Shown in pieces: positions 1 through 9,500 of a stretch of 64,000 bases of DNA (position 1 is its first letter; each line of letters opens with the position of its first letter). Made by a program: the position numbers and the translations under genes. Source of the DNA: an uncultured Acidobacteriota bacterium (GTDB taxonomy: Bacteria; Acidobacteriota; Terriglobia; Bryobacterales; Bryobacteraceae); NCBI GenBank assembly GCA_902825945.1, contig CADECY010000020.1:12755-76754 (forward strand), in the 5' to 3' direction. The notes beneath the pieces are model-generated. The model had not been told where the DNA came from, did not search any database, and saw nothing but the letters and a program-made list of their open reading frames with translations.

Positions 1-50
1 ACGAACTGGAATTGCTCCGCCGTGCGATACTCGTGGACTCGAACCTGTGA
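1..50 (+). CDS. 3' tail of an upstream gene (partial, unknown)
   Basis: Reading from base 3, the frame encodes ELELLRRAILVDSNL and stops with TGA at 48-50. The next gene starts with GTG at 47, so stop and start share GTGA. This four-base overlap is the usual sign of translational coupling within an operon, and it makes these bases likely to be the end of a real gene rather than leader sequence. Only 15 residues are visible, so no function can be given. Confidence 0.5.
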   Translation, partial: ELELLRRAILVDSNL

Positions 51-391
51 CCCTCTATCGCCCCGTCGGCCAGCGTGAGTACGAACTCATCGAGGCCACC
101 GGCTTCCGCCGTTTCCCGCCGCGCCTCCGCGAACAGCCCTTCTTCTATCCGGTGACCAACGAAGCCTATGCGACCCAGATCGCGCGCGACTGGAACAGGC
201 GCGACGAAGCATCGGGTTTCACCGGCTATGTGCTGCGCTTTTCCGTTCGGGAGGACTTCCTGGCGCGCTATCCGCTCCAGACCGTTGGCGCCTCTGCCCA
301 TCAGGAATACTGGATACCAGCGGAGGATCTGGATGCCTTCAATGACCAAATCGAAGGCCCAATAGAAACCGTCGCCGTTTGGCGCGGCTAA
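47..391 (+). CDS. Small conserved protein, 'ADP-ribosylation/crystallin J1'-like
   Basis: A 114-residue protein beginning MTLYRPVGQREYELIE. Its layout (TLYRPVG start, an RFPPR...PFFYPV block, then an Ala-Arg-Asp-Trp helix and a WIPAEDLDAFN segment) matches small proteins I recall being annotated as 'ADP-ribosylation/crystallin J1'. That name is historical and no enzymatic role is established. There is no signal peptide or membrane segment, so it is probably cytoplasmic. The GTG start overlaps the stop of the preceding gene, which supports both the start and co-translation. It converges on the next gene, with the stops 48 bases apart. Confidence 0.6.
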   Translation: MTLYRPVGQREYELIEATGFRRFPPRLREQPFFYPVTNEAYATQIARDWNRRDEASGFTGYVLRFSVREDFLARYPLQTVGASAHQEYWIPAEDLDAFNDQIEGPIETVAVWRG

Positions 392-439
392 GTTCCTCGA
401 CTTTCCGCACCAAGCCATTGCCCCCGGAGGCTGGCTTAC

Positions 440-2173
440 CTATCCGTTCGCGACACGCCGGCGGTTCGTCGAGGTTGCCTCGAGCGGACTCGTCTTCCGG
501 TTGCGGCGGGTCTGGTACATCCGTTCGCGGGCGGAAGCGACTGCTTCCGTCAGCCGTTCGTTCTGCACTTCGAGCCCACCCCAACTGAACATCACCGACA
601 GATGGCCGAGCGAACGAAGCTGGAAGTCCCAGAGCTTTTCCGACACCTGGAACAACCGGCGCTGAGCAGAGGGCCCACTTTCACCCGGGTACAACAAGAT
701 GAACTCATCGTCGGTGAACTGGCAGGCGAAATCCTGCGGCCGCAGCATCGACTGCACCATCCGGTTGAGGGCTCCAAGCGAGTCCAGCCCTGAGTTGGCC
801 GCCAGCTTCTCCTTCAGGCCGGTGCTGTCGTTAATACCGATCGCGACCGCGACACCGGAGAACGGCATGCCGGACTCGATGAGCGATCTCAGTGTGGCGG
901 AGTCGTGCAACCCGGCTGGAATTTCGGCGGCAGGCGTCTTTTCGCGGGCGGACGCTTCCTGTATGGCGGCTGCGAGCGCGGGCACGATCCTGGACGTAGT
1001 GGTCTCGGACTCGATGGTCTGGGCCACCTGTTGCGGGGCCTCCGGCTCGGCCGGAATAGGAGCCAACACCTCCACCGAGGATGGTGGGGTGATGGCCGCC
1101 GTCTGCACCGGGCGCAGGAATGCGGGCGGTTCGGGATCCGCGACTGCGTCAATAGAAGGTTCGAGTTCGCCGTCATTGGCGCCGGCGGCTTCCGCTTCCG
1201 CGGCCTGACGTGCTTCTGTCAGCGCAATCTCCGCCACTCGTTGAATCTCAGTTTCCAGGTCGAGCGGCTCAGTCTCGATTGGCCCGTCATAGCGATCCGG
1301 CGCGCTCCGGTCGATTGGCAAGACCTTGAGATTGGAGATCTCCGCGCTCGATTCTTCCTTGACCGGGGCCGCGGCAACCGGTTCAGCCAAGGGTGCGGAC
1401 TCAGTAGGTGGCGTGGGCGGCACATACGCCGGAAGAGAGACCGACGAGCGGAATCCTGGTTTGTTCTGGTCGAAGGACAACAATGACTCCGGTACCGAAC
1501 CGGATGGCTCCGGCGTGTAGACCGGCATCATGGCCGAACTCCCCACCAGCTTTACCACCGGGCGAGGCCGTTCCGGTTCTGCAGGCGGGGCGGCCGGAGC
1601 CAAAGCTGCGGGAGCCGACGTCGCTAGCCCGACTTCATGCTGCTTTTCCTGCTCCACCTGTGCTTCGGTTTCCTGCCGGATCCGATCCTCGTTCGTCTTG
1701 AGAGTCTCGTGACGGGCGCGGATTCTGGCGGCCCTCTCGGCCAACTGCTCGAGTTCTTCCTTGCTCGCCCACGGCGGCGGAGTCTGTTGTGACCGCGACT
1801 TCATTTCGTCGTACATCCGGCGCCGCATCGGCCCCGTGTCGGTGTCGCTGCCGCCGGTCTCCGTCTCTGACGCCTTGCGCAGAGGGCTGAACGCCTCGGC
1901 TTCGCGGTTCATCGCCGCCGATGCAGCGCTCTCGGCCGTTGCTTCCGCCGTCTGCGGGCGGAGGGCGTCCGCCAGAGCCTGGATCCACTGCATCGGGTTC
2001 TGGAAGATCCCGAGCCGCTCGCGTTCCTCCTGGCGGGTTCGCAACTCGACGTTCCGCTCGCGGAGCTGTTCGTTGTTCCCCTTCAGGAAGTCACAGATGA
2101 GGGCCACGAAGATGGCGCCGAGCAGCACCACTAGGCCGCTGAAAATCTCGATGTCCAGGATTACGAGTTGCAT
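440..2173 (-). CDS. Membrane-anchored protein with degenerate GGDEF-like C-terminal domain
   Basis: A 577-residue protein. Residues about 5-28 form one hydrophobic membrane segment. They are followed by a charged, probably coiled-coil stretch (about 29-60, then about 140-195) and a long Pro/Ala/Glu-rich linker. The C-terminal 150 residues resemble a GGDEF domain: the 'RPQDFACQF' lead-in and the hydrophobic strand after it are kept, but the signature is TDDEF (487-491) instead of GGDEF. Both glycines of the active loop are gone, so diguanylate cyclase activity is unlikely. A receptor or scaffolding role is an inference. AGGGA sits about seven bases before the ATG. A TATACT -10-like hexamer lies on the minus strand at 2211-2216. 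Confidence 0.7.
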   Translation of the reverse strand: MQLVILDIEIFSGLVVLLGAIFVALICDFLKGNNEQLRERNVELRTRQEERERLGIFQNPMQWIQALADALRPQTAEATAESAASAAMNREAEAFSPLRKASETETGGSDTDTGPMRRRMYDEMKSRSQQTPPPWASKEELEQLAERAARIRARHETLKTNEDRIRQETEAQVEQEKQHEVGLATSAPAALAPAAPPAEPERPRPVVKLVGSSAMMPVYTPEPSGSVPESLLSFDQNKPGFRSSVSLPAYVPPTPPTESAPLAEPVAAAPVKEESSAEISNLKVLPIDRSAPDRYDGPIETEPLDLETEIQRVAEIALTEARQAAEAEAAGANDGELEPSIDAVADPEPPAFLRPVQTAAITPPSSVEVLAPIPAEPEAPQQVAQTIESETTTSRIVPALAAAIQEASAREKTPAAEIPAGLHDSATLRSLIESGMPFSGVAVAIGINDSTGLKEKLAANSGLDSLGALNRMVQSMLRPQDFACQFTDDEFILLYPGESGPSAQRRLFQVSEKLWDFQLRSLGHLSVMFSWGGLEVQNERLTEAVASARERMYQTRRNRKTSPLEATSTNRRRVANG

Positions 2174-2312
2174 GACCGTCCCTTAGTCTCATCGTCGGGC
2201 CAAGCCTTCGAGTATAGACCTGAGGAACGATTTGGTTTCGCGGATTTCACACGTCCTGGGGCTGCACCTCTGGCAAACACCTGACCGGGATGGGGCCATC
2301 GCCCGACCATCC

Positions 2313-3077
2313 CTAGGGGATTCGCCCTACGCCCGGCACCGGCAGCGGACGCCGCGCTGGCTTGGCCGGTACTTCCTCTTCCACGGTCCGGGTCACTGTC
2401 CGGGTCACGGCCGGAACTTCCGGCTCGCTGAACTCGAGCGCCCGGTCCAGCACCATCTCGACCGTCGTTCCCCGTGCCAGTTCCGCGTCTGGGCCACGCG
2501 TGAGGATCACGCCGATCACCCCCGCCGCCGCGCCCGCCGCCGCGCCGATTCCCGCGCCCATCGCCGTGCGGCCCGCAACGCTGCCCGCGATCGCGCCAGC
2601 ACTCACGCCGCCTGCTGCCGCTTCGCCGATCGTGCGCGCGTCGTTGCCTTTGTTGGTGTCCCCCTCGAGTTTGCCTTCCTCGCGATCAAACCTCTCCTTC
2701 ACCGTTCCGTCCACCGCGCCCATCCGCGAGCGGAAATCGCGCGTCACGCCGTTCGGAAGGATCAGCGAATCGAAGCGGACGAACAGCTCTGCCCGCCCCT
2801 TGACCCGGCCCGCGCGCTTGACCCGCGTCACCGTTCCCGCCACGTGACTGTCTACCGGAATCACGATCTTGCCGTTCACCACGATCGGGAAGATCGTCTG
2901 CAGATAGACCGCTTCGCCTTCCGCTGTGCCGCGTGAGCTGATTCCCTTGATCACTCTGAGCGGGATCTTTGTGCCTGGCTCCAGGCGGTACTTCTTGTCT
3001 TCCACGGGCCCGTCCGCCGCAAAAAGCACGGCGCCGGCCGCCATTACGGCGAGTATTCTCAAGATCGGTGCCACCAT
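2313..3077 (-). CDS. Secreted VirB10/TrbI-like protein with glycine-zipper segment
   Basis: A 254-residue protein. It has a signal peptide (about 1-20, ending AGAVLFAA), then a beta-rich domain with 'GTKIPLRVIKGISS' and 'IPVDSHVAGTV'. That resembles the C-terminal fold of TrbI/VirB10-type proteins, in which a large cargo-size or pore protein is anchored in the envelope. Residues about 150-195 are an Ala/Gly zipper (repeated GxxxG spacing) that could insert in or associate with a membrane. The tail is Pro/Val rich. No secretion-system genes are nearby, so a type IV role is not supported. This looks like the free-standing acidobacterial version. A TATACA hexamer on the minus strand at 3083-3088 is very close to the ATG, so the leader may be very short. 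Confidence 0.6.
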   Translation of the reverse strand: MVAPILRILAVMAAGAVLFAADGPVEDKKYRLEPGTKIPLRVIKGISSRGTAEGEAVYLQTIFPIVVNGKIVIPVDSHVAGTVTRVKRAGRVKGRAELFVRFDSLILPNGVTRDFRSRMGAVDGTVKERFDREEGKLEGDTNKGNDARTIGEAAAGGVSAGAIAGSVAGRTAMGAGIGAAAGAAAGVIGVILTRGPDAELARGTTVEMVLDRALEFSEPEVPAVTRTVTRTVEEEVPAKPARRPLPVPGVGRIP

Positions 3078-3120
3078 AGTATTGTATACGCCGCCACTCG
3101 CCGCGAGGTTGCCAGGCTGT

Positions 3121-3918
3121 CTACCGGATCGCCAACTTCAGGCCCTCCTTGCTCTTCCCCTCACCGATCGTGAGGCGCAGTTCCATCCCGCTATCCGCCC
3201 ATTCCGGGATCTTCCAGTTGATCTGGTACAGTCCCGCGAAGCCCGGCGAAACGCCCATATAAAGGATGTCGTCTGAGTCGATCTCGCGGCCACCTAGACT
3301 CACACGAGCGCCGGCCAGATTGCGAATCCAAGCCGCCGACCGCGCGATTTGACCATAGGTCTGCGCGGGCGCCGTGTCGCCGAGCCCGGTGGCGTAGGTC
3401 ACCACGACCTCGCCCGGCTCCGCCGGCTGCTCGGGCAGGAGCACGCTTCCATCGGCCCGCGCCGACAGTGCGTAACCCTCCGGAGCTTCAAAGAATGCTG
3501 GAGCGGACTCGGCCACCCTCACCGGAACCCGCGGTCCCACCACGCCATCCACGAACACCTGAAGGTCGAAAGCGCCTGGGCGCAAATTCGCCGGAACCAG
3601 AAAGTTCACCTGCTTGGGCGAAACATAGTAGATCTGTGCGGCGATGTTGCCCACTGATACCCGCACTCCCGTTCCAGGCAGCACCGTGGGCATGATCCCC
3701 GAGGCCGGAACATCCTGCGGCTGAAGCGCCCGCGTGACGAAAGCAAGCCCGTCGCCCTTGATGTAGGCGATCGTGTTCGCGGCGAGCGCGCCGATTTCAT
3801 TCGACGCTGCGTTGGCGACGCTGGAAGGCGTGTAGGCCGGCACCTCGCGCACCGCGTTTTCGGCTCCGAAAAGACGCTCGAAAAGCAGAACAGCCAGCAG
3901 CACCCGGGCTGCAAGCAT
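3121..3918 (-). CDS. Secreted protein of the Solibacter C-terminal-domain type (TIGR03437-like)
   Basis: A 265-residue protein with a signal peptide (about 1-19). The body follows the pattern of the repeat known from Solibacter proteins as TIGR03437: 'LPGTGVRVSVGNIAAQIYYVSP' then 'QVNFLVPANLRPGAFDLQV', and later 'GEVVVTYATGLGDTAP', 'VSLGGREI' and 'SPGFAGLYQINWKIPE'. In most family members this region sits at the C-terminus of large secreted proteins. Here it forms nearly the whole protein. No catalytic motif is visible. The function is unknown, and an Ig-like beta-sandwich for surface display is an inference. It diverges from the DinB gene across 54 bases. Confidence 0.65.
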   Translation of the reverse strand: MLAARVLLAVLLFERLFGAENAVREVPAYTPSSVANAASNEIGALAANTIAYIKGDGLAFVTRALQPQDVPASGIMPTVLPGTGVRVSVGNIAAQIYYVSPKQVNFLVPANLRPGAFDLQVFVDGVVGPRVPVRVAESAPAFFEAPEGYALSARADGSVLLPEQPAEPGEVVVTYATGLGDTAPAQTYGQIARSAAWIRNLAGARVSLGGREIDSDDILYMGVSPGFAGLYQINWKIPEWADSGMELRLTIGEGKSKEGLKLAIR

Positions 3919-3972
3919 GGATATTTGGGCTCGAACTCATTGTAGCGCGCGAAATGGTAGGATGATCGGACG

Positions 3973-4518
3973 ATGAAACGACGCCACGTACTCACCGCTG
4001 TTGCCGCCGCCGCCGTACCTGCCGCCGCGGCCGATTGGTCGAATCCCTTCGCCAAAACCTGGCGCGACACCTTCCTCCATCACTGGGCCGACACCAAGAG
4101 CTACACGCTCGCCATGCTCGACGCCATGCCCGCCGATGGCTTCGACTCGAAACCCAATCCCGCCCAGCGCGGTTTCGGTGAACAGTTCGTTCATATCGCC
4201 CGCGCCAACAACGCCTACGTCAATGCGTTCGGAATCGGCAAGGCGCCCGAACCTCCCAAGACCAACGGCAAGGAAGAGGTCCGGGCCTTCGTCGTAGCCA
4301 GCTTCGATTGGATCACGGACGTTTTGAACAAGATGACGCAAGAGCAACTGCTCAAGCCCGATTACAAGTTCAGTCCGCGCCTGCCTCCACACTCGGGCAC
4401 CGATCTCTTCATGCGCGCCTACATGCACACCTCGCATCATCGCGGCCAGGCCGTCGTCTACCTGCGCGTCAAAAACATCGTTCCGCCCACCTGGAAGTTC
4501 GAGCCCACCGGAGCGTAG
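3973..4518 (+). CDS. DinB-family protein with signal peptide
   Basis: A 181-residue protein. The N-terminus (MKRRHVLTAV followed by an Ala-rich stretch) is a Tat- or Sec-like export signal ending near residue 20. The rest is a DinB/DUF664-type four-helix bundle. The expected metal-ligand histidines are present in 'FLHHWADT', 'FVHIARA' and 'HTSHHRGQAVVYLR'. DinB-fold proteins are metal-dependent, and some are thiol transferases, but the substrate here is unknown. Its TAG stop abuts the ATG of the amidohydrolase at 4519, so the two are almost certainly co-translated and may act on one substrate. Confidence 0.8.
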   Translation: MKRRHVLTAVAAAAVPAAAADWSNPFAKTWRDTFLHHWADTKSYTLAMLDAMPADGFDSKPNPAQRGFGEQFVHIARANNAYVNAFGIGKAPEPPKTNGKEEVRAFVVASFDWITDVLNKMTQEQLLKPDYKFSPRLPPHSGTDLFMRAYMHTSHHRGQAVVYLRVKNIVPPTWKFEPTGA

Positions 4519-5319
4519 ATGGCCGGATACATCGACGCTCACGTCCACGTCTACGATGCCGATTCCGGCACCAAGATGCCGCTGCGATTCACCCCGGCCG
4601 ATCTGTTCGCGCATTGCAAGCCATCGGGTGTCGATCGCATCGTGCTGATCCAGATCAGCTCCTATCGATACGACAATTCCTATATGCTCAGGGCCGTCAA
4701 GGAGCATCCCGGCGTCTTCTCGGCGGTTGCGGTTGCCGATCACGAACGCACCGATATCGAGCCGCTCATGCGGGACTTCGCGCGCCAGGGTGTCCGCGGC
4801 TGGCGAATCGCGCCCCGGGGCGTCAGTCCGGAACATTGGCTCGATTCACCCGGCATGCATCGTATGTGGAAACTCGCGCCGGAGCTGAAGCAGGCGATGT
4901 GTCCGCTCATCAATCCGGAGGCGCTGCCCGCGGTCGATCGCATGTGCGGCCAGTATCCGGACACCAACGTCGTCATCGACCACATGGCGCGCATCGGCGC
5001 CACCGGCGAGATCAAAGACGCGGATATCAAGCTCCTCACCCGGCTCGCGCGCCATGCGAATACGTACGTCAAGATCTCGGCCTTCTACGCGCTCGGGAAC
5101 AAGAAAGCACCGCACACCGAACTCGTTCCGCTGACCCATCGCCTCTTCGACGCCTTCGGACCGAAGCGTCTCATGTGGGCATCGGACTCGCCCTTCCAAG
5201 TGATCAACGGCCATTCCTACGCCGCATCGGTCGAACTCGTGCGCGACAAGCTCCCCTTCCTGAAAGGCGACGATCGCGACTGGCTGCTCGCCAAAACCGC
5301 CGCTAAAGTCTTCTACTGA
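4519..5319 (+). CDS. Amidohydrolase-family metal-dependent hydrolase (amidohydrolase_2)
   Basis: A 266-residue TIM-barrel hydrolase. The metal site signature HVHVYD (HxH) is at residues 8-13, a further His is in 'VVIDHMARIG', and the catalytic Asp is in 'MWASDSPFQ' near the C-terminus. This places it in the amidohydrolase_2 group, which includes 2-pyrone-4,6-dicarboxylate lactonase and ACMSD-like decarboxylases. The substrate cannot be read from sequence. There is no signal peptide, so it is cytoplasmic, whereas its translationally abutting partner at 3973 appears exported. It converges on the next gene with a seven-base overlap of the 3' ends. Confidence 0.85.
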   Translation: MAGYIDAHVHVYDADSGTKMPLRFTPADLFAHCKPSGVDRIVLIQISSYRYDNSYMLRAVKEHPGVFSAVAVADHERTDIEPLMRDFARQGVRGWRIAPRGVSPEHWLDSPGMHRMWKLAPELKQAMCPLINPEALPAVDRMCGQYPDTNVVIDHMARIGATGEIKDADIKLLTRLARHANTYVKISAFYALGNKKAPHTELVPLTHRLFDAFGPKRLMWASDSPFQVINGHSYAASVELVRDKLPFLKGDDRDWLLAKTAAKVFY

Positions 5320-6470
5320 GCCGAGGGCAGCGGCTGCTTCAATAACTCGCGTACGACTGAGCCCTGCGGCGTGATCTCGCCCTTCACCGTGAATTGTCCG
5401 AACTTCGACTGATCGATGAACTTCCCACCGGACTCAACGCCTTGCCCGTCCTGATCGTAGATCACCCACAATTCCGCGCCCTCCACGCCGGACTCGATCG
5501 CCGTCCGCAGAATCGCCGTGATCACCGATCCCTCGGCGTCATCATGATCGCGCAGGAATCCGATCTCGCCGATCGTCAGCGTGCGTCCCGCCGCATCGGC
5601 AGCGGACTTCGCTCGCGCCAAGTCCTCACGTAGCGCTTTGGCCGAAACGTCCCGGGAATCCCCGATCGAACCCGTGTGGAAGATCGATCGCCAGCTCGAA
5701 TAGGCGGCGAAGGGCACGTCGCGTAATGACAGAGCAGCTTCGGGAAACGCTGGATCCTTCGAGGGCAGGGAATGCTCCTTCTGCCAGCGCTGAATGTAGG
5801 AGTCGCGAATGTCGGTGAACTCCGCCTGAGCCGAGATCTTCACCGGATATCCCGTCAACGCGAGCCCTTCCGCGGCGCCCTCCGCAAGCCCGTCCGCGCG
5901 CGCCTGCAGATACTCGAGATAGATCGCGCGTCCTTCCGCATGCGAACCTTCGTCGTTCTCCCACTCCCAGTTCGACACACGAATCTCGTGCCCCTCCACG
6001 CCGCATCCCGATTGGATCAACGCGAGTTCGCGCCCAAAGCTCCGGAACTCGGCGCGTACCGCCGCAAGCACCGTCGCCCACTCGAGCTCCGTGAGTCGGC
6101 TCCGCTCGAACCGGTAGATCGGACCCGGCTCGGTGAACGAAGCCAGATCATATGCGGTCAGCGTCACCACCGGAAACGCACACACCGCCGCGCGATAACT
6201 CGGCCGCCGGATCTTTTCCGGCAGCGGGGTGAATCTCTGGCGGTCGCCATCGGGATCCCACGTGGGCGCGATCGTGAACCGGGCCCGTTTGGCCCCGAGT
6301 GACCGCAGCCGCTCGACCGCGCTCGCGAGCGGATCGGCCTCGAGCGTGGTCCGCGGCACGATCCACCACGCGTAGATTCCCACGCGATCCGCATAGGTCT
6401 GCGCGGAAACCAGGCTGGCGAACAGCAAGGCGGCTGGGAGAATTCGCGGCATCGAAGCACAGACAACCAT
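5313..6470 (-). CDS. Secreted hypothetical protein, possible TIM-barrel glycosidase fold
   Basis: A 385-residue protein, or about 379 if the second Met (at 6452) is the start, which gives a cleaner signal peptide 'MPRILPAALLFASLVSAQ'. The mature part begins 'TYADRVGIYAWWIVP' and contains Trp- and Glu-rich segments ('SNWEWENDEGSHAEG', 'LTIGEIGFLRDHDD', 'GAELWVIYDQDG') spaced like the strand ends of glycoside-hydrolase barrels. No family signature is certain. It probably acts outside the cytoplasm. Its 3' end overlaps the amidohydrolase stop by seven bases. Confidence 0.55.
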   Translation of the reverse strand: MVVCASMPRILPAALLFASLVSAQTYADRVGIYAWWIVPRTTLEADPLASAVERLRSLGAKRARFTIAPTWDPDGDRQRFTPLPEKIRRPSYRAAVCAFPVVTLTAYDLASFTEPGPIYRFERSRLTELEWATVLAAVRAEFRSFGRELALIQSGCGVEGHEIRVSNWEWENDEGSHAEGRAIYLEYLQARADGLAEGAAEGLALTGYPVKISAQAEFTDIRDSYIQRWQKEHSLPSKDPAFPEAALSLRDVPFAAYSSWRSIFHTGSIGDSRDVSAKALREDLARAKSAADAAGRTLTIGEIGFLRDHDDAEGSVITAILRTAIESGVEGAELWVIYDQDGQGVESGGKFIDQSKFGQFTVKGEITPQGSVVRELLKQPLPSAQ

Positions 6471-6565
6471 GCCGATCCCAGTCTACCGCACCCCCATTTC
6501 GCCCCACCGCACTTGCGGACCGTGATACTTCTCGAGATCCTGTCACTAGTCCATAGCAGCTGCTT

Positions 6566-9500
6566 ATGCGCCCGAACTCACACCTCCTCCGCCACGCCGC
6601 CCCGGCCGTGCTCCTCGCCCTGGCCGCCGCCTCGATCGCCCTTCGCGGCGGCTCACCCCCCGACGTTCCGTGCGACGGCAAGTGGGTCAGGAAGACGGTC
6701 ACCGAGACCGTGACGAGCTGTGACGGAGACGAGTCAGAGGTGGATGTCGAGAAGTGGTTCTGCATACGGGGCGTCACGCTGCCCTCCTCGATCAGCTTCG
6801 AACCGAACGCTGGCCAGGCACCCTCTGAGTTCGACTTCGTCTCGAGGTCTCGCGGATTCTCGGTGGGACTCGACGATGGCGGCGCCGAACTCGGCCTCCT
6901 CGACCCGGACGGAACTCCGGCGCGCCTTCGGCTCCATCTCGATGGCTCCGCGGAGCATTCCACGCCGGAGGGACTCGAGCCGCTCCCCGGAGTGGCAAAC
7001 TACCTCATCGGACGTGATTCCAGCCGCTGGCTCACCAATATTGCCTCCTACTCCAAGGTCCGCTACCGAGACGTCTATCCGGGCATCGACGCCATCTACT
7101 ACGGCGCGGAAGGCGAACTCGAACATGACTTCGTCGTGCATCCGGGAGCCGACCCGTCGCGAATCCGAATGCGGTTCACCGGCGCTGATTCCATCCAGCC
7201 GGACTCCGATGGCTCACTCGCCGTCTCTGTCAACGGACTCCGGGTCACATGGCGCCGGCCTGTCCTCTATCAACTGCTCGCCGGCCGCAAGGTCCCAGTG
7301 GACGGACGATACCGCATCGGCGGCGGCCACTCGGTTGCCTTCGAAGTGGCGAACTACGACCGGAGCGCCGACCTCGTCATCGATCCCGTGATCGCATACG
7401 TTTCCTACTTCGGACGTTCGGGTACCGACGCCGGCGGCCGCGTGGCCGTCGATGCCGCGGGCAACGCCTACACCGCGGGAGTCACCTATGACGTCTTCTT
7501 CCCGGTCACTCCCGGAGCGCCGTTCGTTTCGAAGGGCAACCATGGTGACATCCTGATCACTAAGTTCAATCCCTCGGGTTCTCAGGTCTTGTACTCGACT
7601 CACATCGGCGGCGCGAACTCCGATGGCGCAACGGCGATTGCCGTGGATCCCGCCGGAAACATCTACCTCACCGGCACCACGGATAGCGACGACTATCCGG
7701 TCACGCCCCGCGCGCCGAAGGGGTTTCTGCAACCTCCCGGCGCGTTGAACGATCCGGGCGACTGTGTCGTCACCAAGCTCAACTCCACCGGAAACGCCAT
7801 CGTCTACTCCACCTATTTCGGCGGTACTCGAAACGAAACCTGCTATGGCATCGCCGTCGATTCGGGCGGTAACGCCTATGTCACGGGAGCCACTCGCTCC
7901 AACAGCATTCCGGTGAGCGATGACGCGCCGCAGCGATCTCCGCGCGGGGATAGCGACGGATTCCTCTTCAAGCTGAATCCGGAAGGCACCGGCTTCGTTT
8001 ACTCGACTCTGTTCGGCGGCGCGCGTGACGATCATGGCCTCGCCATTGCGCTCGATGCGCAGGGCGCGGCTTACGTCGCCGGCTTCACCCGAAGCAACTT
8101 CGGATTCCCCATCACGCCAGGCGCGCTGCAATCCACTTGGGGCGGCACGCGATCGCTCAGCGGCACCGGAGATGCCTTCGTGTTGAAGCTGAATCCGGCG
8201 GGCAGCCAATTCGTCTACTCGACATACCTCGGCGGTGACCGCGACGAGGCGGCGATCGGAATCACGGTGGACGCGCAAGGAAGTGCCTACGTGACCGGCA
8301 ACACCATTTCCACGAACTTCCGCACCACCGATGGCGCCTACCAGCGCGAGCACAAGGGCCTGGGAGGAAACAACATCTTTCCCGGAGGCGATGCTTTCTT
8401 GGCGAAACTCAATCCCACTGGCACGGGCCTCGTCTATTCGACGCTTCTCGGCGGCGCGCGAGATGATTGGGGCACTTCGATCGCGGTGGACCCGGCGGGC
8501 AACGCCTACATCGGCGGATCCACTCTCTCTTCCGATTTCCCCACCTCGCAGGATGCACATCAGCGCCGCTACGGCGGAACCATCGCGGGTACCAACTTCC
8601 CCACTGGCGACGCATTTCTCGCCCAACTGAATCCGGCCGGAACCGCGCTCGTCTACTCCACCTACATCGGAGGCAGCGGTGACGAGATCGGCTTCGGAGT
8701 CGCGGTGGATCGCGTGGGCGGCGTCTATCTCGCCGGCTCCACGATGTCGCCGAACCTTCCGGTAACGCCCGGCGCGGCGCAGACGGCGTATGGCGGAACC
8801 TCGCGGCAGGTGGTCCCGTTCGGCGATGTCTTCATGGCGCGCTTCGGGACGCCGATCGTCGACCCGAACACGCCCGCGATCCGCACTTTCGGCAGCGCGG
8901 CGAACGGCGCCGCGGTGAGCGTCGCGCCCGGGGAATGGATCATCGTCAACGGGTCGAACCTCGGACCCGCTCAGCGCGCGGACTTCACTCGCGCCGCGGA
9001 CGGCTCAGTGCCCACCTCGGTGGCGGGAACACGCGTCCTGTTCGATGGAGTGGCAGCGCCCGTGTTCTATGCATCCGCCGGGTCGGTGCAGGTCGCGGTT
9101 CCGCTTGCTGTCGCGGGCAAGGCGAGCACGCAGGTGATCGTGGACGTGAATGGAAGTAGATCCGCGCCGTTGACGATTCCGGTTTCGGCGGCGAAGCCCA
9201 CGCTGTTCACCGCGAACGGGCAGGGGAATGGACAGGGAACGATCGTGCATCTCGGCGACGATTCGGCGAACGGCCCAGAGAATCCGGCGTTCCCGGGTGA
9301 CTGGGTCGCGATCACGTTCACTGGCGGCGGGCAGACTTCTCCTCCGCTGGTTGACGGGCAGCCCGTATCCTCCGAAGGCGCGCCTCTCGAGAATCCCGCA
9401 TCGGTCACGATCGGCGGTCGCGAAGTCGAAGTCAGCTACTCGGGCGGCGCCTACGGCCAGATCGCCGGACTCTATCGCGCGGATGTGAAACTGCCGGACG

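Noticed and set aside
7214-8626. 470-codon open frame antisense to the SBBP gene
   Set aside because: Its repeats simply mirror the SBBP repeats of the sense strand.
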